A stretch of 64,000 nt of DNA. Source: Streptomyces sp. NBC_00353 (GTDB lineage Bacteria > Actinomycetota > Actinomycetes > Streptomycetales > Streptomycetaceae). Below are positions 1 through 8,335 of this stretch, piece after piece; positions within the stretch are counted from its first letter, which is position 1; each line of letters starts with the position of its first letter. The DNA lies in NCBI RefSeq assembly GCF_036108815.1, contig NZ_CP107985.1:1736001-1800000 (forward strand), given 5' to 3'. The notes beneath the pieces were generated by a model. It did no database searches. It was not told where the DNA came from and saw only the letters and a list, made by a program, of their open reading frames with translations. Position numbers and translations under genes: made by a program.

Positions 1-197
1 AGCGTGGCGGTCAGCGCCCCGGTCCCGGCGGCGATCAGGACGAGCACGATCGCCTCGGGTCCGTACGCGACCGAGCTCAACGCGTCCAGGGACAGCGCGG
101 CGAGCCCCTCGACGCTGGTCAGATGGTGCCGTTCACCTTCCCCGGGCCGCAACGGAACTCTCGGCCGCAGTTCGCGGCGGGCCAGGCCGTACGCCAT
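1..197 (-). CDS. APC-family permease, N-terminus only (cut by window edge)
   Basis: Reading the minus strand from an ATG at 197 gives an uninterrupted frame that runs off the left edge (65 codons visible). After a basic N-terminus come a segment reading SVEGLAALSLDALSSVAYGP and a hydrophobic helix. This is how APC-superfamily amino-acid/cation permeases begin, with the SSVAYGPEA stretch as the conserved first-helix signature. The substrate cannot be told from this piece. A second APC permease lies at 9346-11295 but has a different N-terminal sequence, so this is not a copy of it. Confidence 0.7.
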   Translation of the reverse strand, partial: MAYGLARRELRPRVPLRPGEGERHHLTSVEGLAALSLDALSSVAYGPEAIVLVLIAAGTGALTAT

Positions 198-468
198 GAG
201 GGACCTCGCGGTGCAGGGTGCGGGGGGATGGGTGCTGTTCGGGGCCAGTGTGACCGGGCCACCACGGCGAGACGCGTCAAGGACGCGCCAAGGCTGCACG
301 CCTTTTCGGGGAATCCCCATGCCGAATGCGCGACCGGGCCAGGGCTAGCACGCGGCTCTGGACGTCGACGACGTCCGGGACCTGGCCGTGGTCGGTGGTG
401 TACCGCTTCTCCATCCGCCGGTACCCGACCAGCATGGCCAGCACTGCACGCATAGGGCCACGTTCCCG
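198..468. other. gap with one doubtful small ORF
   Basis: No convincing gene. On the minus strand an ATG at 453 opens a 58-codon frame to 277 with fairly normal composition (charged, few repeats), but no family was recognised and no ribosome-binding site is evident. It directly follows the phage-like relic and may belong to it. Confidence 0.3.
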
Positions 469-745
469 CTACCACGGCCGGCGGGGCACCGGCCGAGCCG
501 TCGCCGCCCAGACCGCAGCCGGTGGTGACGGCCCCGCCCGCAGCCGCAGGAACGAACAACCCGTCATCGCCCCCGACGACGAGGTTGTTGCCCGCGTCGG
601 TCGACAGGTGCGTGGAGATGAAGCCGGTCGCAGGGTCACAGGCGACGCCGGGACCAGCCGAGATACACGGCCGAACGTCCTCACAGGACACCTCGGCGGC
701 GGCTGCGCTGATGACGTAAGGGCCGGCTGCACAGGGACGTTGGCC
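469..745 (-). pseudogene. phage tail-fibre-like fragment
   Basis: The minus frame through this stretch reads like the repetitive, glycine-rich structural proteins of Streptomyces phages. Recognisable pieces are VSCEDVRPCISAGPGVACD, DPATGFIS, GNNLVVGGDDGLFVPA and TTGCGLGGDGSAG, ending near a TWPYACSAG motif. There is no proper start, the 5' side overlaps the end of the flavoprotein gene, and beyond about 469 the frame turns into low-complexity sequence. I read it as a stranded piece of prophage. The assignment rests on motif resemblance only. Confidence 0.45.
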
Positions 746-758
746 GGGGCGCCGGGGT

Positions 759-2159
759 TCAGGCTCCGCAGCAGCCGCCGGACGGCGATTCGTCGGCAGT
801 TGCTGCAATCGGCAAAGAGGTGCCGGCGCCGATCTGTACGAGAGCGACTGCCGGAGCGGCGCAACAGCCTGTGCCGTCGGCCTGGCCGGCTGCCGGGTCG
901 TCGAAGAGTCCGGCGCCGCCGCAGACTCCGCTCTCGGGGAGGGTGAGTTCGACGCGGTCGGCGGATTCGGTGTCCCCGGCGATGGCGGCGGTGACGGAGC
1001 GGACCTGCTCGTAGCCGGTCATGGCGAGGAAGGTCGGGGCGCGGCCGTAGGACTTCATGCCGACCAGGTAGATGCCGGGTTCGGGGTGGGACAGTTCGCG
1101 GTGGCCGTGGGGGTAGACGGTGCCGCAGGAGTGCTGGTTTGGGTCGATCAGCGGGGCCAGCTCAGTGGGTGCCTGGAGGCGCTCGTCGAGGCCGAGGCGG
1201 ATCTCGGAGAGGAAGGACAGGTCGGGGCGGAAGCCGGTCAGCACGATCACCTCGTCCACCGGGTCCAGCCGCCGTCCGTCCTCGCCGACCAGGACCAGGC
1301 GGCCGTCACCGTCACGCTCGATGGCTTCGGTGCGGAAGCCGGTGACCGCGTCGGCGTGGCCGTTGTCGACGGCGGCCTTCGCGGCCAGGCCGAGGGCGCC
1401 GCGGGCAGGGAGCTGGTCGGCGGTGCCACCGCCGAAGGTGGAGCCGCTGATGCCGCGGCGCAGGATCCACACCGCGTGCGTGCCGGGCTCGTCCTTCGCG
1501 ACGTCGGCGAGAGTGGCCAGGGCGGTGAACGCGGAGGCGCCGGAGCCGATGACGGCGGTGCGCCTGCCGGCGTAGCGGGCACGGACGGCCGGGTCCTTCA
1601 AGTCCGGGACACGGTAGGCGATGCGGTCGGCCGCCGTCTTCTCGCCGAGGGCGGGAAGACCGCTGGCGCCGGCCGGGCTCGGGGTGGTCCAAGTGCCGGA
1701 GGCGTCGATGACCGCGCGGGCGAAGACACGCTCCTCGCTGCCGTCAGCACTGGTGAAGTGGACGACGAAGGGCTGGGCTTCGCGGCCGGCGTCGACAATA
1801 CGGTCGCGGCCGGTGCGCGAGACACCGGTGACAGTGGCGCTCAAACGGACGCGGTCGCCCAGGACATCGGCCAGGGGCTGGAGGTACTGCTCGGCCCAGT
1901 CCCCGCCGGACGGGTACGTGCCGGCGTCGGGCCTGGTCCAGCCGGTCGGCGCCAGGAGCTTCTCGGCGGCCGGGTCGGTTACCTCGCCCCAGGTGGAGAA
2001 CAGCCGCACATGTGACCAGTCACGTACTGCGGATGCTGCGGCCGGCCCTGCTTCCAGGATCAGCGGCTCGATGCCGCGCTCGACCAGGTGTGCGGCGGCG
2101 GCCAGCCCGGCGGGGCCGGCCCCGATGACGACAACCGGCAGGTCTGCAGTGGTGGTCAT
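759..2159 (-). CDS. FAD/NAD(P)-dependent flavoprotein, ArsO-like
   Basis: A 466-residue flavoprotein. The Rossmann FAD motif (VIGAGPAGLAAA) is at the very N-terminus, and a second dinucleotide motif (VIGSGASAFTAL) lies near residue 205, as in flavin monooxygenases of the ArsO type found in actinomycete arsenic clusters. The C-terminal about 60 residues are cysteine-rich (VCGG, GCCAA, GGCCGA end), which could bind thiophilic metalloids; that is inference. The ATG at 2159 is chosen because GGAGGA lies 10 bases upstream and the FAD motif follows at once. It is divergent from arsR across about 100 bases, so it is probably ArsR-controlled. No arsB/arsC-type gene is next to it. Confidence 0.75.
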   Translation of the reverse strand: MTTTADLPVVVIGAGPAGLAAAAHLVERGIEPLILEAGPAAASAVRDWSHVRLFSTWGEVTDPAAEKLLAPTGWTRPDAGTYPSGGDWAEQYLQPLADVLGDRVRLSATVTGVSRTGRDRIVDAGREAQPFVVHFTSADGSEERVFARAVIDASGTWTTPSPAGASGLPALGEKTAADRIAYRVPDLKDPAVRARYAGRRTAVIGSGASAFTALATLADVAKDEPGTHAVWILRRGISGSTFGGGTADQLPARGALGLAAKAAVDNGHADAVTGFRTEAIERDGDGRLVLVGEDGRRLDPVDEVIVLTGFRPDLSFLSEIRLGLDERLQAPTELAPLIDPNQHSCGTVYPHGHRELSHPEPGIYLVGMKSYGRAPTFLAMTGYEQVRSVTAAIAGDTESADRVELTLPESGVCGGAGLFDDPAAGQADGTGCCAAPAVALVQIGAGTSLPIAATADESPSGGCCGA

Positions 2160-2226
2160 GGCGGCGATGTCCTCCGAGATAGGCGACCGGACGGCCGCTG
2201 CTTCGATTGCTGTCGATATCGGGAGC

Positions 2227-2262
2227 TTGGCACTCGGCATCGATGAGTGTCAACATAGACAC
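2227..2262 (+). promoter_or_regulatory. arsR promoter with ArsR-type operator
   Basis: A perfect inverted repeat GTGTC-N6-GACAC spans 2247-2262 and stops one base before the arsR ATG. A TTGGCA box (2227-2232) and CAACAT (2251-2256) are 18 bases apart and would place the transcription start at about the ATG, so arsR may be leaderless. The palindrome overlaps the -10 box, as expected for autorepression, and also lies in the promoter region of the divergent flavoprotein gene. Confidence 0.5.
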
Positions 2263-2658
2263 ATGTCGAAATCAGAGCTTGCGGAACTGCCAGTCCTGGA
2301 CACAGGGACCGTGGTGCCGTGTTGCCCGCCGATCACCGCCGGCGAGCTGTCACAGGACGACGCGGAGAAGATGGCCCTGATGTTCAAGGCGCTGTCGGAC
2401 CCGGTACGGCTGCGCCTGTTCTCCAAGGTCGCCTCGCACGCGGGCGGCGAGGCGTGCGTGTGCGACATCTCCGATGTCGGCGTCTCCCAGCCGACCGTCT
2501 CCCACCACCTGAAGAAACTGCGTGAGGCCGGACTCCTGACCTCGGAGCGGCGCGGGACCTGGGTCTACTACCAGGTCGCCCCGTCCGTCGTGGCGGCCAT
2601 GTCCGCCATGCTCGACCTGCGCTCGACCGCCGCCCCACGCTCCGGCGCGGCCGGTTAG
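2263..2658 (+). CDS. arsR: ArsR-family metalloregulator
   Basis: A 131-residue winged-helix repressor. The DNA-binding core (FKALSDPVRLRLF, then DVGVSQPTVSHHLKKL) is complete. The arsenic-sensing CxC motif is present as EACVCDIS (C65, C67) in the helix that carries ELCVCDL in classical ArsR, and an extra CC pair sits at residues 20-21. When As(III) or Sb(III) binds these cysteines the protein should leave the operator. ATG 2263 is the only start that keeps the normal length; no Shine-Dalgarno lies before it. Its stop overlaps the end of the convergent ArsR relic. Confidence 0.85.
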   Translation: MSKSELAELPVLDTGTVVPCCPPITAGELSQDDAEKMALMFKALSDPVRLRLFSKVASHAGGEACVCDISDVGVSQPTVSHHLKKLREAGLLTSERRGTWVYYQVAPSVVAAMSAMLDLRSTAAPRSGAAG

Positions 2659-2870
2659 CCGGTGCAGGCGGGCGGGCAACAGAGCGCCTTGCGCCGCGGC
2701 GGCCACGCTGTCCGCTCTCGCGTGAAAGTCATCAGCTCGATACCTCGGGTGAACTGCTGCATCACTTTCCGACGTGTCTCGCCGGCAAGGGCCTTGAGGA
2801 AGTCGGCCGTCGCCGGATCCACCGTCACTGTTCCAAAACCCTGCACGGCGTCGACCGGGATGCCGGGCAC
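2655..2870 (-). pseudogene. second ArsR-like regulator with internal deletion
   Basis: From a GTG at 2870 the first about 48 residues match the N-terminus of a small HTH regulator family (VDPATADFLKALAGETRRKV then MQQFTRGIEL). The recognition-helix region expected next is missing. The frame goes into unrelated residues and ends in LCCPPACTG, resembling the CCPP tail that such proteins carry. Both ends are thus kept while the DNA-binding middle is gone, so the product should not bind DNA. Confidence 0.5.
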
Positions 2871-2914
2871 GTCCTACAGCGATTGCGTCCCGCAGTGGCC
2901 CGGGTGAGCCGAGA

Positions 2915-3235
2915 TCAGGATTCGTGGTGGAAGGCGGTCGCGAGCGCCTGGTGCAGCTGGCCGACGCTGGGGGCGCCGTCCAAGCCCTCGGGCGTGCGGT
3001 AGAGACGGCAGGCCATCCCCTGCGTCCGTCCGGCTTCTGCGAACGGGTCTTCTCCGTCGATGAGGACGGTCGGGGAGCCGGTGAAACCGATGCGTTCGGC
3101 CTCAGCCTGGTCGGTGACCACCCGCGTGACGACATCGACCTCGTGCAGCCCTGCCGCCTCCAAGGCCCGCCACAACCGGCCGACAGCCAGCTGTTCGTTC
3201 GGGCATTCCTTCACGACTACGACCTCGATCCGCAT
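2915..3235 (-). CDS. small thioredoxin-fold protein
   Basis: A 106-residue protein starting MRIEVVVVKECPNEQ, with a single cysteine in place of CxxC, and carrying FTGSPTVLIDGEDPF (residues 51-65), the cis-proline region of thioredoxin-fold proteins. Small proteins of this kind are seen beside organomercury or metal resistance genes in actinomycetes, sometimes annotated as alkylmercury-lyase-like. Here the flanking genes on both sides are decayed, so its partners are gone. The ATG at 3235 is where the beta-strand of the fold begins; upstream frame is low-quality. Confidence 0.65.
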   Translation of the reverse strand: MRIEVVVVKECPNEQLAVGRLWRALEAAGLHEVDVVTRVVTDQAEAERIGFTGSPTVLIDGEDPFAEAGRTQGMACRLYRTPEGLDGAPSVGQLHQALATAFHHES

Positions 3236-3257
3236 GCCTCCAGCATGCCGCACACAC

Positions 3258-3395
3258 TCAGGCCGGCAGCTCGGTGATCTGCCGGACGGCACCGCGGGCC
3301 GAGCACCCCACCCCGATGAGGGTGGCAGAGGCCGGCCCCGTCCAGTCGCCGTAGCCGAGCAGGTGCAGCCGTGGCTCGCCGACCGCACGGGTGCC
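3258..3395 (-). pseudogene. C-terminal fragment of a flavoprotein oxidoreductase
   Basis: The minus frame ending at 3258 reads VGEPRLHLLGYGDWTGPASA followed by TLIGVG and a short helix. This is the C-terminal FAD-contact signature (GYGDWTGPASATLIG) of NAD(P)/FAD-dependent oxidoreductases. Upstream of about 3395 the frame no longer resembles the family, so only the last about 45 residues survive. Confidence 0.5.
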
Positions 3396-3697
3396 GTCGG
3401 TGGCAATGGCAGTACGACAACAACGGCCCTCGCCGCACACGGCGTCCAGTTCGACTGCGATCCGGCGCGCGAGGCCGTCGTATCCGCAGCTCACCATGCG
3501 CTGGGAGCGGGAACCAAGTCCCGCTAGAAGAAGGAGAGTTGACGTCACATCAGCCAGGAACGACAGGACAGACGTGTCCGGTTCCGGGTGAGCGAGGGGT
3601 TCGGCGTCACCATTCCGTATGCGTCCGTCAGCGGTGTGGGGCGTGTCTGGCGTACCGCGGGCCGGCCGCCCATGCCGTACCGGGTCTCAGCTGTCCT

Positions 3698-6274
3698 TCA
3701 CGGCCGCCCTCCTGCGCTCTGCGTACCGATGCGGTGCTCCGCCATCTCGGCGAAGGGCAGGGACAGCACCATGGTCAGGCCGCCGCCGGGCGTGTCCTCC
3801 GGGGTGAGGGTGCCGTCCATCGCCTCGGTCAGGCCTCGGGAGAGGGCCAGGCCCAGGCCGAGTCCGGTGGTGTTGTCGGTGTCGCCGAGGCGCTGGAACG
3901 GTTCGAAGATGCGGTCGCGGTCGGTGGGCGGGAGGCCGGGACCGCGGTCGACGACGCGCAGCTCGACGCGGCCTGCGTGAGTGCTCGCGGTCAGCAGCAC
4001 CTTGTGCCCGGCCGGACTGTGGCGGGCGGCGTTACCCGCGAGGTTGGCGACCACCCGCTCCAGCAAGGGCGGGTCGGCCAGCACGGCCGGAACCTCCTCC
4101 AGGTCCCCCACCTCCACCTCAGGGGTGTCTGCCAGCGCCGCCGGCAGGATCTCCTCGAACGTGGTGGCGCGCAGGTTCAGGGTGAGCGCCCCTGCCTGCA
4201 ATCGGCTGAGGTCGAGCAGGTTCTCCACCAGTCGGTTCAGCTTGGCCATCGACTCGTCGGCAGTGGCGAGGAGCTCGCCCCGGTCCTCGTCGGAGAACTC
4301 CACGTCACGGCTGCGCAGTGAGGAGACGGCTGCCCAGCCGGCGGCGAGCGGGGTACGCAGGTCGTGGCCGACCGCCCGCAGCAGCGCCGTACGCATCCGG
4401 TCGGCGGCCTTGACCGGTTCGATCTCGGCGGCGGCCTCGGCGAGCCGGGCCCGTTCGACGGCGGCGCCCACGTGCGCCGCGAAGGCGGCCAGGACGCGCC
4501 GTTCGGAGGACGGCAGGGGGCGGCCGCGCAGCACCAGGAAGGCGCCGGGGCCCGCAGGTACAGCCGTCACGTCGTCCCCTCCGGGCGGCTCGTCCACCAG
4601 CTCCGCCGAGTCCATGCCGAAGGTCTCGCGGGTGCGTTCCACCAACGCCGGGATCGTCGCGCCGCCGCGCACGATGGTGCCCGCGAGGGACGACATGGTC
4701 TCCGCCTCGGCGGTGGCCCGCGCCGAGCGCCGCGACAGACGCAGGGAACGGTCGACGGCAGCAGCCACTATGGCGGCCACCACCGCGAAGACCGCCAGGG
4801 CCAGCAAGGCATTCGGATCGTTCAGCGTGAATTGCCCGATGGGCGGGATGAACCAGTAGTTGAGCAGCAGGGACGCCGTCACCGACGCGATCACCGCCGA
4901 CGCGACCCCACCTATGCAGGCCACCCCCACCACGGCGAGCAGGAAGAGCAGGGCCTCGCTGGTGAGGTTGAGTCTGTCCCGGGCTGCGCCCAGATCCAAC
5001 AGGAGGGTGAGCGCCACCGGCAGCAGCAGGCCGGCGACCGGGCCCGCGATCCGGCGTGCGGTCGACAGAGTACGCCTGCGCGAGGGCAGCAGCGTGCCGC
5101 GCCCGGCGCGTTCGTGCGTGACCGTGTGGATGTCGATGTCGCCGGAGAGTTCGACAACCGTCTCGCCGGTGCCGCGTCCGGTGACGAAGCGTTCGAGGCG
5201 GCCCCGGCGGCTGGTGCCGAGCACGAGCTGGGTGGCGTTCTCGGCACGCGCGAATTCCACCAGGGCGGTGGCGACGTCGTCGCCGACCACGGAGTGGTAG
5301 CTGCCGCCGAGGTCCTCGATCAGCCGTCGCTGCCGGACCAGGGAAGCGTGCGAGGTGCCCGCGGCGAGCCCGTCGCTGCGCGTGACGTGGACGGCGAGCA
5401 GGTCACCGCCGGCCGACCGGTCGGCGATGCGGGCAGCCCGCCGGATGAGGGTGTCGCCCTCGGGGCCGCCGGTGAGCGCGACCACGACCCGCTCCCGAAT
5501 CTCCCAAACCCCACCGATGCCGTGCTCCGAGCGGTACTGCTGAAGCGCTTCGTCGACGCGGTCGGCCACCCACAGCAGGGCAAGCTGACGCAGCGCAGCC
5601 AGATTGCCGGGTCGGAAGTAGTTGGCGAGCGCTGCGTCGACCTTCGCGGGCGCATAGATGTTGCCGTGCGCCATCCGGCGGCGCAGCCCTTCGGGTGGCA
5701 TGTCCACCAGCTCGATCTGATGGGCTCTGCGGACGACCTCGTCGGGCACCGTCTCGTGCTGCGGCACCCTGGTGATCTTCTCAACAACGTCGTTGAGGGA
5801 TTCGAGATGTTGGATGTTGAGCGCGCTGATGACATCGATCCCTGCCGCGAGCAGCTCCTCGACGTCCTGCCAGCGCTTGGGGTTGCGGCCGCCGCCAGGG
5901 ACGTTGCTGTGGGCGAACTCGTCGACGATCGCGACGTGCGGGCGGCGCGCGAGGACCGCGGCGAGGTCCATCTCCGTGAACTCGGCGCCGCGGTAGGAGC
6001 ACGGGGCTCGCTCGACGACTTCCAGGCCGTCGAGCATCGCCTCCGTGCCGGGGCGCCCGTGGCACTCGACGAACCCCGCGACGACATCGGCGCCGCGTGC
6101 CGCCCTGCGCCGCGCCTCGTCGAGCATGCGGTAGGTCTTGCCCACGCCCGGGGCGGCCCCGAGGTAGACCTTCAAGCGTCCGGGACGTACATCACCGCCG
6201 CCGGTCCGGACCTCACCCCCGCCGGTCCATGCGTCACTCATGTTGGCCCGTACGTCACTCATCGCAGCCGACAT
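3698..6274 (-). CDS. kdpD: KdpD-type sensor histidine kinase, orphan copy
   Basis: About 858 residues with the full KdpD layout. An N-terminal KdpD domain carries a Walker A GAAPGVGKTY (about residue 39) and DEFAHSNVPGGGRNPKRWQD. It is followed by a universal-stress-like domain, four closely spaced membrane helices, a GAF-like linker, the phospho-acceptor box GHDLRTPLA and an ATPase domain (NLAGNAARHS, GLGLGLALSRG). No response regulator is adjacent, unlike the second copy at 12624-15170, so it may signal through that KdpE. The start is uncertain: in-frame ATGs at 6274, 6262 and 6241 all have weak ribosome-binding sites. The extreme N-terminus is a short GGG-rich duplication. Divergent from the broken antiporter. 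Confidence 0.85.
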   Translation of the reverse strand: MSAAMSDVRANMSDAWTGGGEVRTGGGDVRPGRLKVYLGAAPGVGKTYRMLDEARRRAARGADVVAGFVECHGRPGTEAMLDGLEVVERAPCSYRGAEFTEMDLAAVLARRPHVAIVDEFAHSNVPGGGRNPKRWQDVEELLAAGIDVISALNIQHLESLNDVVEKITRVPQHETVPDEVVRRAHQIELVDMPPEGLRRRMAHGNIYAPAKVDAALANYFRPGNLAALRQLALLWVADRVDEALQQYRSEHGIGGVWEIRERVVVALTGGPEGDTLIRRAARIADRSAGGDLLAVHVTRSDGLAAGTSHASLVRQRRLIEDLGGSYHSVVGDDVATALVEFARAENATQLVLGTSRRGRLERFVTGRGTGETVVELSGDIDIHTVTHERAGRGTLLPSRRRTLSTARRIAGPVAGLLLPVALTLLLDLGAARDRLNLTSEALLFLLAVVGVACIGGVASAVIASVTASLLLNYWFIPPIGQFTLNDPNALLALAVFAVVAAIVAAAVDRSLRLSRRSARATAEAETMSSLAGTIVRGGATIPALVERTRETFGMDSAELVDEPPGGDDVTAVPAGPGAFLVLRGRPLPSSERRVLAAFAAHVGAAVERARLAEAAAEIEPVKAADRMRTALLRAVGHDLRTPLAAGWAAVSSLRSRDVEFSDEDRGELLATADESMAKLNRLVENLLDLSRLQAGALTLNLRATTFEEILPAALADTPEVEVGDLEEVPAVLADPPLLERVVANLAGNAARHSPAGHKVLLTASTHAGRVELRVVDRGPGLPPTDRDRIFEPFQRLGDTDNTTGLGLGLALSRGLTEAMDGTLTPEDTPGGGLTMVLSLPFAEMAEHRIGTQSAGGRP

Positions 6275-6301
6275 GCTCCGCTCACTGGCGATCAACTCCC
6301 C

Positions 6302-6324
6302 GGAGGGAAGGGTTCCTTCCCTCC
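6302..6324. repeat. perfect 10-bp inverted repeat in the kdpD/antiporter divergent region
   Basis: GGAGGGAAGG, a 3-base loop GTT, then CCTTCCCTCC. It lies 28 bases upstream of the kdpD copy's most upstream ATG and 176 bases upstream of the antiporter. The very short loop makes a tight hairpin in either transcript. An operator or an mRNA element are both possible. Confidence 0.55.
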
Positions 6325-6499
6325 TACCGAAGCGCTTGTGCGAGTCGCTCGGCGTGCCCCTTGACGCAAGCTTGGCGCCGGTCACGTGGACGTTGACACC
6401 ACTTTGACGAGCCCTGGACCGATGGGGTGAAAGTGGTGCGCCGGGAAGTCTGGTCGGCAGGGAGCCACAAGGTCTCCTTCTCGCGACCAAGGGAACGGC

Positions 6500-8075
6500 A
6501 TGCGCAGCGTAGGGACGGTCCCGGCTCTCGTGGTACTCGCCACCGTGGTGGCGACCTTCGCGCGCCGCCGGCGGATCCCCGCTCCCTCCCTCCTTGTTGT
6601 CGCCGGCCTCGCCGTCGCCCTGCTGCCGGGCACTCCCGAAATTCAGATCAGCCCCGAGATCATCGGGCTGGTCGTGCTGCCGCCACTGCTGTACGCGAGC
6701 GCCGAGGAGCTGTCCTGGCGCGAGCTGCGCGCGGTGTGGAAGCCCGGTCGGGGTGCTGTCGACCGGCCTGGTGCTGGCCTCGGCGGCAGCGGTCGGCGCG
6801 GTGGCTTCCCTGGTCACGCCACTGTCGTGGCAGATGGCGTTGGTGCTGGGCGCGGTGCCGGCCAGTACGGACCCGGTGGCCGTCACCGCGCTGGGCAGGC
6901 GACTGGCGCTGCCGCCCAAGGTGCAGGTACTGGTCCAGGCCGAGAGCCTGTTCAACGATGCGACGTCGCTGGTCCTGTTCCGGGTCGCGGTGAGCGTCGC
7001 CGTCGCATCGGCGGCGGTCGGCTGGGGTGCGGCGGCACGGGAGTTCGCGCTGCCGGCGGGCGGCGGCATGGTCATCGGGGCGGCCGTTGCGGGCGTGGTG
7101 GCCCTGATCCGCAGGCGTACGGAGGACCCGGTGCTGGAGACGGTGATTTCCCTCGTCACTCCGTACGCGTCCTACGTTCTGGCCGAGGCGGCGCATGCGT
7201 CGGGTGTCACCTCCGTAGTGGTGGCCGGTGTTGTCCTGGGCGGCCGGGGCGATCGGCTCACCAACGCCCGCATACGGCTCCAACTGCACGCCGTCTACGG
7301 CACCGTGGTCTTCCTGCTGGAGAGTGTCGTCTTCAGCCTCATCGGCCTGGTCCTGCCGGCCCAAGTACGCGCCCTCGCCGACAGTGACCGGGCGTGGCCG
7401 CTGTACGCGCTCGCCGTTGCCGCCACGCTGATCACCATGCGCATGCTGTGGCTGGCGCCGCTGTCGGCGGTCGTGCAGCGCAAGGGCGGCATCCAGCGCA
7501 TGAACTGGCGCGTGCCGGTGGTGCTGACCTGGGCGGGCACCCGGGGTGTCGTACCGCTGGCCGCCGCCCTGTCCATCCCGGTGACCACCAAGGCGGGGGC
7601 CACGCTCCCGGAACGCCCCCTCGTCCTCGTCCTCACCACTTCGGTCGTGGTCGCCACCCTCGTCGTTCAGGGTTTCACCCTCACCTCGGTCGTCCGCCGC
7701 TCCGGCATCGCCCTGGAGCCCGACCACACGGAACGGGAGGAGGCCGAGGCCCGCTGCAGCCTGGCGACCGCGGGGTTGAGCCGCTTGGAGGAGATTTCGG
7801 ACCTGGAAGCCGTCCCGGAGGTCGTCCTCGACCGCTTTCGCCGCGGCCTGACGGCTCGACTCGACCACGCCCGCGACCGGCTCGCGCAGGACAACGGCGA
7901 CGGGACCCCGACAGAATCCGCCGACCTCACCTACCGCCAGCTGCGCCGCGACCTGATCACCGTGGAGGCGGCCGAGCTCCAGCGCCTGTACGACGAGCAC
8001 CGCATAGGCGACACGACCCACCGCCGGCTGCAACGCTCACTGGACCTGGAGGAGGCGCGCCTCGCGGACGCCTAG
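6500..8075 (+). pseudogene. CPA1 (NhaP-type) Na+/H+ antiporter with one frameshift
   Basis: The N-terminus from ATG 6500 encodes the first membrane helices (PSLLVVAGLAVALLPG, then VVLPPLLYASAEELSWRELR). The frame is lost at the CCC of 6743-6745. The rest continues one frame over, from VGVLSTGLVLASAAAVGA through the conserved PVAVTAL, ESLFNDATSLV, WAGTRGVVPLAAAL and a C-terminal cytoplasmic helix, to the stop at 8073-8075. Removing one C restores AVWKPVGVLS, the expected family sequence, and a protein of about 525 residues. This is either a recent inactivating mutation or a sequencing error in a C run. The family exchanges Na+ or K+ for H+. Confidence 0.8.
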
Positions 8076-8335
8076 GGTCTGTCCGACGGGTCTTGTGACC
8101 GCCTCGGTCTCGGGTCGTTGGCATGGGCATGGGGCGGGGGGATTCAACGCATGTGGAGTGGGCCCGGCTGAAGCTGCATCTACCGAAGTCCGAGAAGCAC
8201 GGCAGCCGTTGGGTCAGCCATCGCAGGGTTGCCGTGGCCACGAGGTTCGACAAACGCGCCTACGTCTTCCACGGCACCGTCACCCTCGCCTCGATCAGAC
8301 TCTGGCTCCGCCCATGAATGCCAGGCAGAAGCTAG
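8072..8335 (+). mobile_element. 256-bp internally deleted IS5-family element with CTAG target duplication
   Basis: The element proper is 8076-8331 and is flanked by CTAG at 8072-8075 and 8332-8335. Its left end starts GGTCTGTCCGACGGGTC and the right end is a degenerate inverted copy. It holds a 64-codon frame (8123-8317) that fuses the start of an IS5-type transposase (GDSTHVEWARLKLHLP) to its last residues (VATRFDKRAYVFHGTVTLAS). The catalytic DDE region is missing. It therefore behaves like a MITE: not autonomous, movable only by a related transposase. Confidence 0.7.
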
